64,000 nucleotides of DNA, taken from contig NZ_UWOE01000001.1 in NCBI RefSeq assembly GCF_900604355.1, forward strand, positions 3,472,001 to 3,536,000. The letters run 5' to 3'. Under the pieces are notes generated by a model that did no database searches, was not told the DNA's origin, and saw nothing but the letters and a program-made list of their open reading frames with translations. Every line of letters begins with the position of its first letter. Position 1 is the first letter of the stretch. Positions 44,513 to 52,173 of this stretch are shown piece by piece. Source of the DNA: Luxibacter massiliensis (lineage in GTDB: Bacteria; Bacillota; Clostridia; Lachnospirales; Lachnospiraceae). A program made the translations under genes and the position numbers.

Positions 44513-46159
44513 CTAAAAATCAATTGTTCTTCCGCCTCTGGAATGCCTGAAATTATCATTTGAATTTAATGTCTTTGCGATCTCCTCTCTTTCGGCAACA
44601 TACTCTATTCGATCTTCTTTTGCAGTAGCCGCAACCGCCCGGACATTTGCCCATTCTCTGATAGCCGTAATCTGCTCTGCCTGTGTTATAGAAAGCGGCA
44701 CCATATTTTTTATTGCTCTTTCCAGATCAGACATATTGATTTTTCTATCCTCCGCAAAAGCTTCAAAAAGTGCCGCAATCACACTTTCTTCTATTTCAGC
44801 CCCGACAAATCCTTCCGTTAATAATGCTAATTTTCTTAATCCCTCTTCCGTTTGCTCAACATCTCCTACTACTGCTTCATTTTCTAAACGTTTCTTTAAA
44901 TGAACTTCAAAGATCTTCATACGTTCTTTTAATGTTGGAAGATCCACAAAAAATATCTCATCAAATCTTCCTTTCCTTAATAATTCTGAAGGTAATTTAT
45001 TAATATTATTGGCTGTTGCCACTACAAAAACCGGTTTTGTTTTTTCCTGCATCCACGTTAAAAAGGTACCAAAAATTCTTGTTGAAGTTCCTCCGTCTCC
45101 CGCACCGTTCCCCGAAAATCCTTTTTCGATTTCATCAATCCATAAAATACTTGGAGATACTGCTTCTGCGGTTCTTATCGCCTTTCTCATATTTTCCTCT
45201 GAACTTCCTACCAAACCACTAAAAATTTTTCCCATGTCCAGACGCAATAATGGCAGTTGCCACATTGCGCTGATTGCTTTTGCAGTTAAACTTTTTCCAC
45301 ATCCTGGTACTCCCGTAATAAGCACCCCCTTTGGCGCAGGGATATTATACTTCAGCGCTTCTTCCTTCCATGATTTATTTCTTTTTACTAACCATCTTTT
45401 CAGATTTTCAAGACCTCCCACATCTTCCAATTTCAAGTCACTTTTTATAAATTCCAATATTCCTGTTTTTCGGATGACTTGTCTTTTTTCCTCCAGAATA
45501 ATATCCAATTCCTGTATGCTGAGCTGTCCCTTTTGTACCATTGCTCTTGCAATCGCATTTTCTGCCTCTTGTAGCGTCAACCCTAATGCAGTCTTACAAA
45601 GTTGCCTTTTTTCTGACGCTGACAGATTGATAGTTATATTAGGATTGTCTCTATTTACAGCAATCATCTCATTCAATAGAGTTTCCAGTCCATAAGTATT
45701 AGGAAAATCCAGTTCAACAACTGTTACTTCTTTTTGTAATTCTTCTGGAAGCTGTAGCATAGGAGATACAAATATAATATTCTTAGGCTTCTCACTTTCA
45801 CGCAAAACATTGACCATATCACGTAATTTTCTGATAACAATATAATCATTTGGCTGCTTGGGACTTAAGAAAACATGAAAATCCTTTAATATAAATACAG
45901 ATGGTTCATTACATTCTGAAATATAATCCAAGGCAGATAAAGAAGTTTCCGTATTTCTAACTGTTTCCCTCCCTGCTGTAATTCCTTCTGTTTGGCTCCA
46001 CAAATATACCTTTCTTATTGTCTTGATTTTATTTTCTTCTGTGACAATATCTTCTATCATTTGTGTAACTCTGTTTTCTTCCCACGTAGATATGTAAATC
46101 ATCGGGAAACGCGCTTTTAACAAATTACAAATATAATCTTTTGTTTTTAAACTTTCCAT
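44513..46159 (-). CDS. Ycf46-like AAA+ ATPase
   Basis: AAA+ ATPase of the Ycf46/SpoVK group, 548 residues. The N-terminal region (KARFPMIYISTWEENRVTQ, about residues 15-33) is an inactive RecA-like module typical of Ycf46. The AAA core begins with LEDVGGLENLKRWL and has Walker A GVPGCGKS, Walker B SILWIDEIEKG, sensor I ATANNINKLP and arginine finger LRKGRFDEIFF, all intact. No membrane helix or protease domain, so it is a remodelling ATPase or hexameric unfoldase rather than FtsH. Linkage to DUF2997 is a known pairing of Ycf46 proteins. Operon spacing is 14-15 bp on both sides. Confidence 0.88.
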   Translation of the reverse strand: MESLKTKDYICNLLKARFPMIYISTWEENRVTQMIEDIVTEENKIKTIRKVYLWSQTEGITAGRETVRNTETSLSALDYISECNEPSVFILKDFHVFLSPKQPNDYIVIRKLRDMVNVLRESEKPKNIIFVSPMLQLPEELQKEVTVVELDFPNTYGLETLLNEMIAVNRDNPNITINLSASEKRQLCKTALGLTLQEAENAIARAMVQKGQLSIQELDIILEEKRQVIRKTGILEFIKSDLKLEDVGGLENLKRWLVKRNKSWKEEALKYNIPAPKGVLITGVPGCGKSLTAKAISAMWQLPLLRLDMGKIFSGLVGSSEENMRKAIRTAEAVSPSILWIDEIEKGFSGNGAGDGGTSTRIFGTFLTWMQEKTKPVFVVATANNINKLPSELLRKGRFDEIFFVDLPTLKERMKIFEVHLKKRLENEAVVGDVEQTEEGLRKLALLTEGFVGAEIEESVIAALFEAFAEDRKINMSDLERAIKNMVPLSITQAEQITAIREWANVRAVAATAKEDRIEYVAEREEIAKTLNSNDNFRHSRGGRTIDF

Positions 46160-46173
46160 TTCTATTTATCCTC

Positions 46174-46842
46174 TTAAATATCTATTTTTCTTCCAGATGC
46201 ACGACTTGGCGCATCTTTCGTTTCATTCTTTACTAAATCTTCTTTTTCTGTTGTCTTTTCTGAACATAACAAATATTCTTCCATTCGCTTTGCTTTATTC
46301 TTATCTATAGATAATCTCATATAAAAATCTTCCACAGATGAGAATGGAACTTCTTTCCTAACGTCAACAATCCTTTTTGCCAATATGAGACTTATTCCTG
46401 GGATCTCGATTAGCTCTGACTCTTTACAGTTATTAATATCAATCGGATTTACAATTCTCTGTATTTCATCAACATCATTTTCATCACTTTCTATTTCTCC
46501 GATTAATTCTTTATATATATCCTGTTGGAATTTCTTCGCTTGCTCATGTTCTTTTGTCCGCAATATATCCTTAGATTCTTTTATCACCTTTAACCTTAGG
46601 CAATACTCTTTACTCATTATAACAGTATGTATAATACTGACAGCCCACATAATCAGATATACAGATATTAATCCTATACTCATTAATATCCACCCCACAC
46701 CTATATATACCAGTCCATATATATTCCAGATTTTTTTTCGTGTTCTTATGCCTGCGACTATAAGACCTAACCCACTTAGAAACATTACAAAACTCAGTGC
46801 TATAATCACAACTCTATTAATTACAATTTCTATCCTTGACAT
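46174..46842 (-). CDS. Membrane protein with ComEA-type helix-hairpin-helix domain
   Basis: 222 residues. Two to three transmembrane helices between residues 9 and 72, a charged cytoplasmic linker, then a helix-hairpin-helix domain (IDINNCKESELIEIPGISLI, about residues 133-152, then AKRIVDVRKEVPFSSVEDF) and a basic tail. ComEA-type HhH domains bind DNA, though some serve in protein contacts. The ATG lies inside the end of the DUF2997 gene (13-bp overlap). Its C-terminal residues RKIDI resemble the GRTIDF end of the neighbouring ATPase, perhaps a shared interaction tail. Confidence 0.8.
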   Translation of the reverse strand: MSRIEIVINRVVIIALSFVMFLSGLGLIVAGIRTRKKIWNIYGLVYIGVGWILMSIGLISVYLIMWAVSIIHTVIMSKEYCLRLKVIKESKDILRTKEHEQAKKFQQDIYKELIGEIESDENDVDEIQRIVNPIDINNCKESELIEIPGISLILAKRIVDVRKEVPFSSVEDFYMRLSIDKNKAKRMEEYLLCSEKTTEKEDLVKNETKDAPSRASGRKIDI

Positions 46843-47042
46843 TTTAGTTTATCCTCATCTTTCAAAATTTCTTCAATATAATCATCCTGATAAAACTCTT
46901 CGGTAAATTCTCGATCTATCACCTCTGCTCCGGTCAGTTGTTCTATCACTTTTTCATAGTCAGAACACTTTTTTCCCTTTATTCCCTTTGTCTCAGCGTA
47001 AATTAGTCCATCTGGGCAAATTCTTATTTTTATATATGCCAC
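46830..47042 (-). CDS. DUF2997-family small protein
   Basis: 70 residues. The pattern ICPDGLIYAETKGIKGKKCS followed by DYEKVIEQLTG and EFTEEFYQDD matches DUF2997: an N-terminal beta hairpin, the GxxC motif, a helix, and an acidic EFYQ end. DUF2997 proteins are found next to Ycf46-type ATPases and DUF1257 proteins in cyanobacteria and firmicutes; their function is unknown. The cysteine at about residue 26 could be a modification or attachment site. A stop-start spacing of 15 bp from the radical SAM gene and an overlap with the next gene place it firmly in the operon. Confidence 0.8.
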   Translation of the reverse strand: MAYIKIRICPDGLIYAETKGIKGKKCSDYEKVIEQLTGAEVIDREFTEEFYQDDYIEEILKDEDKLKCQG

Positions 47043-47057
47043 TTTATTTTCCTCCCT

Positions 47058-47630
47058 CTACTTCCATTTATTGATATTTCCCATCCCGTTTATCCATACT
47101 GCCCCGTCCTTTGATATTCTGATTTCTAATTTATTTTGAACTTTTTCCAAATCTTTTTCCGAATACTTGTCTGATAAAAAGATATATTTCTGATTAGAAG
47201 AACCGATCCACGGTCTTGAGAAATCCCTCTTTTCCTTCATATATGGTCCATCAATCAATAAATCGGTATAAGACAGAACGTCTCTTTGTTCTTTTTTTTC
47301 CAATATCTGTTCATAAAGAAAGCCTGTAAATAAAATAACAGTATATCCTTTTTCTTTACACTTTCTAACCAATTCCAGCAATCCTTGCGTCTGTTCAAAT
47401 GGTTCCCCACCTAGAACAGTGATACCTTCTATTCGTTTTCCCTGATGTTCTATATCTTTTATAAGACTGGTCACACTATATATCTCTCCTTCAGTCTTAT
47501 CCCACATCTCACGATTGATGCAGCCTTTACAACAAATGCTGCACCCTTGAACCCATATACAATATCTATTCCCAAATCCTTCTGTCCGGGTCTGCTTTAC
47601 TATTCTATTTATTCTTAATGCTTTTTTCAT
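47058..47630 (-). CDS. Radical SAM protein, NrdG/activase-like
   Basis: Single-domain radical SAM enzyme of the activase type, 190 residues. The cluster-binding motif CX3CX2C is in GCSICCKGCINREMW (about residues 30-44), and the SAM-binding GGE motif is in TVLGGEPFEQ. Length fits NrdG, the activase of class III ribonucleotide reductase, but no NrdD is nearby, and here it opens an operon with a Ycf46-like ATPase. It probably generates a radical on, or modifies, a protein encoded in the operon, with the DUF2997 protein a natural suspect. First gene after a clear promoter. Confidence 0.88.
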   Translation of the reverse strand: MKKALRINRIVKQTRTEGFGNRYCIWVQGCSICCKGCINREMWDKTEGEIYSVTSLIKDIEHQGKRIEGITVLGGEPFEQTQGLLELVRKCKEKGYTVILFTGFLYEQILEKKEQRDVLSYTDLLIDGPYMKEKRDFSRPWIGSSNQKYIFLSDKYSEKDLEKVQNKLEIRISKDGAVWINGMGNINKWK

Positions 47631-47724
47631 AAGTAAGTATTTTCTTATTTCCTTTCACATATATTACTCTTATTCTATTTTCTTACCTGTTCATTTTTTA
47701 TAGAAATTACATATTTTCGTTAAA

Positions 47725-47753
47725 ATTATACGTTATTACATATTATTTTGCAA
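47725..47753 (-). promoter_or_regulatory. Promoter of the six-gene AAA/radical SAM operon
   Basis: Minus strand: TTGCAA (47748-47753), 17-nt spacer, TATAAT (47725-47730), about 90 bp upstream of the radical SAM start. ATTACATATT occurs twice in the intergenic region (about 47706 and 47735); the pair could be binding sites for the divergent HTH protein. Confidence 0.75.
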
Positions 47754-47803
47754 CGCTTTATTGAATATTATTAACGATATATTTTAGGAATGGTGGTGCT
47801 AAT

Positions 47804-48109
47804 ATGATTAATGTATTAGAGAAAATTAATTATTACAGAATACAAAAAGGCTGGTCAGAATATCAATTAGCTGAAAAGTCTGGCTTAACACAATCAACTA
47901 TTTCTTCCTGGTATCGAAAAAATATGCTTCCTTCCCTTTCATCACTTGAAAAAATATGTACTGCTTTCGATATTACACTGTCACAATTTTTTGCAACCAG
48001 TTCTGACAATTTCTCCCTAACCAGCCTTCAAAAAGATTTGTTACTAGAGATAAATCACCTCTCCAAGGAACAGCAGATAGCCTTGCTCAACTTTTTCAAA
48101 ACACTATAA
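47804..48109 (+). CDS. XRE-family HTH regulator, divergent from the AAA operon
   Basis: 101-residue protein with a lambda-repressor-like HTH in the first 60 residues (YQLAEKSGLTQSTISSWYRK, about residues 21-40) and a helical C-terminal tail. It is transcribed divergently from the six-gene operon across a 173-bp AT-rich region and is the natural regulator for it. A GGTGGTG stretch precedes the ATG. Confidence 0.9.
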   Translation: MINVLEKINYYRIQKGWSEYQLAEKSGLTQSTISSWYRKNMLPSLSSLEKICTAFDITLSQFFATSSDNFSLTSLQKDLLLEINHLSKEQQIALLNFFKTL

Positions 48110-48287
48110 AGAGCAGCGAAATTTCTTCCGCATCTTTTCATTGTACTGTTTCTTTCTATTCATACATCTGACTCTCGCCCGTGGACAGTATTTGTCACAG
48201 TGCTGGCAATAGGTCGTATGTTTTGCCTCTCTGCCTTTCTTACACTGCCCTGAATGATTCTTTTATCTTTATTCTTTTGCCATCCAT
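48104..48287 (-). pseudogene. Frameshifted Cys-rich small ORF
   Basis: Minus strand: a start with GGAGGAAAATAGGG upstream gives MDGKRIKIK, then the frame shifts near 48255 into GQCKKGREAKHTTYCQHCDK and YCPRARVRCMNRKKQYNEKM before TAG at 48104. Four to six cysteines suggest a zinc-binding protein of a type common on clostridial elements. It overlaps the 3' end of the HTH gene by 6 bp. I treat it as a remnant; a sequencing error at the shift would make it a real gene. Confidence 0.5.
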
Positions 48288-48318
48288 TACCCTATTTTCC
48301 TCCTCCGGCATATTTAGC

Positions 48319-48364
48319 AGGTAATGCAGTGTCGGACATTTTTATGCCGGACTTTGCATTACCT
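48319..48364. repeat. Long imperfect hairpin of unknown role
   Basis: AGGTAATGCA / TGCATTACCT (10 bp) encloses a second imperfect stem (GTCGGACAT / ATGCCGGAC). No T run follows on either strand. It sits in the noncoding stretch between the HTH and excisionase-like genes, near the right end of the island; the rest of 48288-48505 is AT-rich with nothing else I can name. Confidence 0.5.
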
Positions 48365-48505
48365 CCCAGGCTTATCTAAGTGTTAGAAATGTTGTATTTT
48401 ATTACGATACATTATTTTGTTTTTCGTTCTATTTCGTAACATGATAAATAAATAGGAAGATAACAGTATTAATAATGGACAAAAAACAAACGGAGGTATC
48501 AGATA

Positions 48506-48694
48506 ATGTTTCAGGAAAATTATAATGATATGATAAGCATAGACGATTTATGTGAGATGCTGACAATCGGCAAGAACACCGCCTACCACTTGTTAAAGAC
48601 AAACCAGATTAAAGCATTTAAAATCGGACGGATATGGAAGATACCAAGAGAATCCGTATCAGAGTATGTAGAGGCTCAACGTCTCTATCATTAG
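48506..48694 (+). CDS. Excisionase-family HTH_17 DNA-binding protein
   Basis: 62-residue MerR-like helix-turn-helix protein (SIDDLCEMLTIGKNTAYHLL, then KAFKIGRIWKIPRESVSEYV). This family includes excisionases and small regulators of mobile elements. CGGAGG precedes the ATG at 9 nt. It stands alone near the right end of the island; 48695-48869 downstream is noncoding with a short GAATCCGGG/CCCGGATTC hairpin just after the stop that may be its terminator. Confidence 0.88.
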   Translation: MFQENYNDMISIDDLCEMLTIGKNTAYHLLKTNQIKAFKIGRIWKIPRESVSEYVEAQRLYH

Positions 48695-48869
48695 CAGAAT
48701 CCGGGAACTTCTTCTATTCCCGGATTCTATCTTTGACATCATATTTTAATCGTCTTTCTTGGATACACCCTCATACACCATTGTATCTGCCATTTCTTTA
48801 AGTATATCTGCTAATACAAAAAATGGATGTCTGCAATAGTATTACAATCTTTCTGCCTCTTATTTTCCC

Positions 48870-48890
48870 ATTCCGGACAAATTCCGTACA
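48870..48890 (+). repeat. Right 21-bp direct repeat of the island (candidate att/arm site)
   Basis: Begins ATTCCGGACAAATTCCGTAC; 20 of 21 positions match the copy at 36259-36279. It ends four bases before the -35 box of the queT promoter, so the island meets ordinary chromosomal sequence here. Confidence 0.65.
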
Positions 48891-48894
48891 AACC

Positions 48895-48923
48895 TTGATT
48901 TTCCCTCTTCTTCATGCTATACT
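48895..48923 (+). promoter_or_regulatory. queT promoter
   Basis: TTGATT (48895-48900), 17-nt spacer, TATACT (48918-48923). Transcription should start near 48930, leaving a leader of about 160 nt. Confidence 0.8.
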
Positions 48924-48929
48924 ACAACA

Positions 48930-49083
48930 CGTTGCACAGTCCACAAAAACCAAGGTCTATAGGACTTGCATCCGCTTCCCGCGGGAACGGGAAGACAGGA
49001 AAGCCATCCACTGGAAGCCTTTCCTGCCCGCTAAGGCGCGTGTGTTCGAGACCTTCCACACGTAAAACAAAACTAAAGGAGAT
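48930..49083 (+). ncRNA. Structured queT leader, candidate riboswitch
   Basis: Four hairpins in order: TGCA-C-AGTCC / GGACTTGCA (48933-48942, 48962-48970, one bulged C); CTTCCCG / CGGGAAG (48975-48994); AGGAAAG / CTTTCCT (48997-49025); CGTGTG / CACACG (49039-49062). The loop of the first holds AAGGTCT (48952-48958), a perfect 7-nt complement of AGACCTT in the loop of the last (49049-49055). The same CCTT can also pair with AAGG in the Shine-Dalgarno (49076-49079). This is a plausible ligand-controlled switch of translation. queT genes are often under preQ1 riboswitches, but I cannot match this leader to a particular preQ1 class. Confidence 0.6.
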
Positions 49084-49090
49084 TAAAAAA

Positions 49091-49594
49091 ATGACAAAGA
49101 AAAAAACACTCAGTGTGCTGTTCATGGCACAGGCAGCAATGATTGCTGCCATCTATGTGGTGCTGACAATGGTTTTCGCACCCTTCAGTTACGGAGAGGT
49201 ACAGGTTCGTATTTCCGAGGCCCTGACGATTCTTCCGGCATTTACCCCTGCAGCAATTCCCGGCCTGTTTATCGGCTGCCTGATCAGTAATATTCTAGGG
49301 GGCTGTATTGTGCCGGATATCATTTTCGGCAGCCTTGCTACATTAATTGGCGCAGTGTTTACTTATACTCTGCGGAACAGCAGCAAATTTCTGGCGCCCC
49401 TGCCGCCGATTATTGCCAATATACTTATCGTCCCATTCGTACTGCGCTATGGCTACCAGGTCCCGTTGCCGATTCCACTTATGATGCTTACAGTAGGAAT
49501 CGGTGAAGTAATATCATGCGGCATACTTGGAATGATTGTGTACACTGCCCTGAATAAATACAGGCACACTATTTTCAAAACCGCTCAAAATTAA
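49091..49594 (+). CDS. queT: QueT-family queuosine precursor transporter
   Basis: Predicted substrate-binding (S) subunit of an ECF transporter for a queuosine precursor (preQ0/preQ1 or queuine), 167 residues with about five or six membrane helices. The family signature is visible: FAPFSYGEVQVRISEALTIL at about residues 26-45 and GLFIGCLISNILGG. AAAGGAG precedes the ATG at 49091. Single gene with its own promoter, structured leader and terminator. The shared ECF energising module must be encoded elsewhere. Confidence 0.92.
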   Translation: MTKKKTLSVLFMAQAAMIAAIYVVLTMVFAPFSYGEVQVRISEALTILPAFTPAAIPGLFIGCLISNILGGCIVPDIIFGSLATLIGAVFTYTLRNSSKFLAPLPPIIANILIVPFVLRYGYQVPLPIPLMMLTVGIGEVISCGILGMIVYTALNKYRHTIFKTAQN

Positions 49595-49621
49595 CTGCCA
49601 AATAAAAGATATTTTCATTTA

Positions 49622-49669
49622 AAAAACTGCCGGAAATAACTGATTATCCAGTTATTTCCGGCAGTTTTT
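49622..49669. terminator. Bidirectional terminator after queT
   Basis: Perfect stem AAAACTGCCGGAAATAACTG / CAGTTATTTCCGGCAGTTTT with a 6-nt loop and T runs on both strands. It serves queT and the convergent gene ending at 49695. Confidence 0.92.
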
Positions 49670-49694
49670 TGCATTTACTATGATAATTCCAATC

Positions 49695-52130
49695 TTATTT
49701 TACAAATCCAATGAATGTATTCCCACTTCCTCCAGCCATGGCCTCCATATCTGTCAAACTGACTGTATTCTGGGATCCATCATCTGGATTTATATAAGTA
49801 ACATCCGTTGTAGTATATCCTGTCATCAGTATAGCATGGCTGGAATCTGTCATTGCGATCACCGGCAGGCCTTTATTTATCACGTAAAGAACCTGATCCA
49901 GGCTGCATCCTGTTAAATCCACTCTCTTGGCCCCATACTGCTCCATCTGGACTTCACATGCTTCAATAGAAGTCTGTCCATCCCCTTTTTTAAAAGCCTG
50001 CATATCAGTGTAGTAAACTAAATCCCGGTTTCCCTTTTCCCATATATAGGACTGTTCTGAAGATATGACCACCCCGGATACCTGTTCCGCCTTCTGTATC
50101 GCATAGGCTGCCTTATCGTATATCTCAATTAGCTCGCCCATCCCATATACGTAGAATTTGTCTGTCTTAACTTTTCCGTCAAAAGCAATCGTCATAGGTT
50201 TATTAAGCATAACCTGCTTCGGGCGCAGCAGCTTGGGGGACTGATCGGGAATACCATCTGTATATGTCAGCCTCATCTGCTTTTCCTTCAGCTCTGTTGT
50301 ATAAGACTCCAGGGTAATATTACTTTCCCTGCGCTCCTCATTATTACTGATATAGTCCTGGCTTGTTCCAGTGTAGACATCCCCCGACTTTGTCAGCCGG
50401 TTTAGTGTGACAAGATTATTTTCAATCAGTATGTCAGAGATATAGGTCCCCTCCACAGAATAGGTTTTCACAACCTTGTTTTTGCTGTCCCGTATCTCCA
50501 GCTCAAACATAGGAAGAACATCCTCGCCCACCACCGTCTTTCCCTTATCTGAAGCCCGCTGGTAGCCATATACGAAATCATTTGCCACAAATCCCAGGGG
50601 ACGTATAGATTCCCCTTCCGCCGCCTCCACAATTCTCTCCTCTCCGGTCTTAAGATTCAGGACTGTTACAGACTTGGCACTCTCCAGGCTCCCTTCCGTC
50701 TGATACGCCAGCAAATGCCCGTCATTGGATGCGGCATACTGCCCCTCCTCCAAGTCTCTGGCCAAAATATTTTGATGGTTACTCTCCAAATCCGCCTGAT
50801 AGAGCGTCCCTCCCGCCAGTACATAGAGGAGTTGGTCTCCATGATTATAATATACCATCTTACCCAGCTCATCCTCTGCTATAGCAAAAGACTTATTACT
50901 TGGTATAAATGCTTTCTCCTCCACAGCATTTTTATCAATGTCAAAATAATAAACATCTACGCCCACTTCGCCCTCATGATCTCCCCTGTTCATATATCCA
51001 TAAACAGCAAAGGTAGTACTTCCGTTGTCATCCATGCTAATGATCCTGAGCTCATGCTGGTCATATCTGCTGCGGACATCATGTCCCTCTGTATTTGCAA
51101 AACTAAATACTAGTGAAAGTTCATCTGCCTCCTGATTATAAGTCCAAAGATCCCTTTCATGGACAAATGAAACTATTGTCCCATCTTTACTTGTCTCGTA
51201 TGAAATATCAGATGGGGCAATTCCCAGCAGAATTCCATTTTCGTTTAAAACTTTTTTGTTTCCGTTAAATACCTGGTTCATGCTTCGGTTATAATCCAGA
51301 AGATACACTTCACCGCCGCTGTATCTTACACGGAAAAACTCTTTGATATTATAAGTGTCAATCTCATTTTCTTCACCTACACATGTAACCTGGTATTTCG
51401 CCTGCAGGGAAGTATAAACGCTGTTGCTCTCCTTAATACTCCACTCAACATCCGTAGAAATCTCTGGTTTTAATTCTCCCCAGGTTACTTGGGAACTGCT
51501 GGAATGTATCGTTACTGTCTGAAAGGTCGTGTTATCCCCTTCCTCATTAGGCTCCAGATATCCTGAAAGCTCGGCCGCACTCCCCTTATCAAAGGTTTTC
51601 GCATGGAAATCTTCAGCAAAACTCAGGCACTCCCCTATGGCCAGATCGTCCGGCCTTTCAACTCTGGTGTAGAAATATACTTCCTTCTTTTCTGTCTTTA
51701 AGATTACCTTCAGTACGGCCTCAGATACATTTTCCTTTAATGCGCCATTTAAGTCCAGCTTAAATGCCTCCTGGGATAAATCCTTTATTTCTGACTTATC
51801 ATATACCTCCTCGCCATTTAACGAATATACCTCATACTGGATCTCCTGTATTTTATTTCCATTTGCCTCTACGGACATCTCCAATGTCCCATTTTCCTCC
51901 AAAGGAGTTATTGTATCCCTCATAGCAGTTATATCCATATCATTTACATAACCTGCCAGTATATTGACCTTTTTCCCCGCCACGGTATAAGACACCCGGG
52001 GCAGAGTAGGATCTCCCAGGTCTATTGTGAGATCATCTGTCCCTCTATTTGTAATCAAGCTGCTGATAATCATAGCTGCCAGGAAAACAGCCGCCAGCAC
52101 ACCCGCCTTCATCAGCCTTTTTTTCTTCAT
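49695..52130 (-). CDS. Membrane-anchored protein, beta-propeller-like with C39-like end
   Basis: 811 residues. An N-terminal signal anchor (about residues 7-26) is followed by a large extracytoplasmic part rich in beta strands with WD/propeller-like blocks (KMVYYNHGDQLLYVLAGGTL, VTVLNLKTGEERIVEAAE). The C-terminal 120 residues resemble a papain-like C39-type domain: LDQVLYVINKGLPVIAMT followed by SSHAILMTGYTTTDVTYINP, which carries the expected histidine and aspartate/asparagine. The cysteine-containing motif usually found before it is not evident, so it may be a binding rather than catalytic domain. It lies 44 bp after the methyltransferase gene on the same strand. Function unknown. Confidence 0.75.
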   Translation of the reverse strand: MKKKRLMKAGVLAAVFLAAMIISSLITNRGTDDLTIDLGDPTLPRVSYTVAGKKVNILAGYVNDMDITAMRDTITPLEENGTLEMSVEANGNKIQEIQYEVYSLNGEEVYDKSEIKDLSQEAFKLDLNGALKENVSEAVLKVILKTEKKEVYFYTRVERPDDLAIGECLSFAEDFHAKTFDKGSAAELSGYLEPNEEGDNTTFQTVTIHSSSSQVTWGELKPEISTDVEWSIKESNSVYTSLQAKYQVTCVGEENEIDTYNIKEFFRVRYSGGEVYLLDYNRSMNQVFNGNKKVLNENGILLGIAPSDISYETSKDGTIVSFVHERDLWTYNQEADELSLVFSFANTEGHDVRSRYDQHELRIISMDDNGSTTFAVYGYMNRGDHEGEVGVDVYYFDIDKNAVEEKAFIPSNKSFAIAEDELGKMVYYNHGDQLLYVLAGGTLYQADLESNHQNILARDLEEGQYAASNDGHLLAYQTEGSLESAKSVTVLNLKTGEERIVEAAEGESIRPLGFVANDFVYGYQRASDKGKTVVGEDVLPMFELEIRDSKNKVVKTYSVEGTYISDILIENNLVTLNRLTKSGDVYTGTSQDYISNNEERRESNITLESYTTELKEKQMRLTYTDGIPDQSPKLLRPKQVMLNKPMTIAFDGKVKTDKFYVYGMGELIEIYDKAAYAIQKAEQVSGVVISSEQSYIWEKGNRDLVYYTDMQAFKKGDGQTSIEACEVQMEQYGAKRVDLTGCSLDQVLYVINKGLPVIAMTDSSHAILMTGYTTTDVTYINPDDGSQNTVSLTDMEAMAGGSGNTFIGFVK

Positions 52131-52173
52131 TTGTCTGTCCCCTTTATTTTTTATCTGTCACGGAATCTCCCCT

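Noticed and set aside
45009..45695. Long plus-strand ORF (228 codons)
   Set aside because: Antisense to the Ycf46-like ATPase, whose motifs are all intact; low-complexity Ser/Phe/Pro-rich translation.
48319..48364. Terminator for the HTH or excisionase-like gene
   Set aside because: No T run on either strand and too far from either stop codon.
48930..49083. Cobalamin or compact preQ1-I riboswitch upstream of queT
   Set aside because: The B12 box and core order are absent, and the 3' part lacks the CTA pairing with the first loop needed for preQ1-I; left as an unassigned leader.
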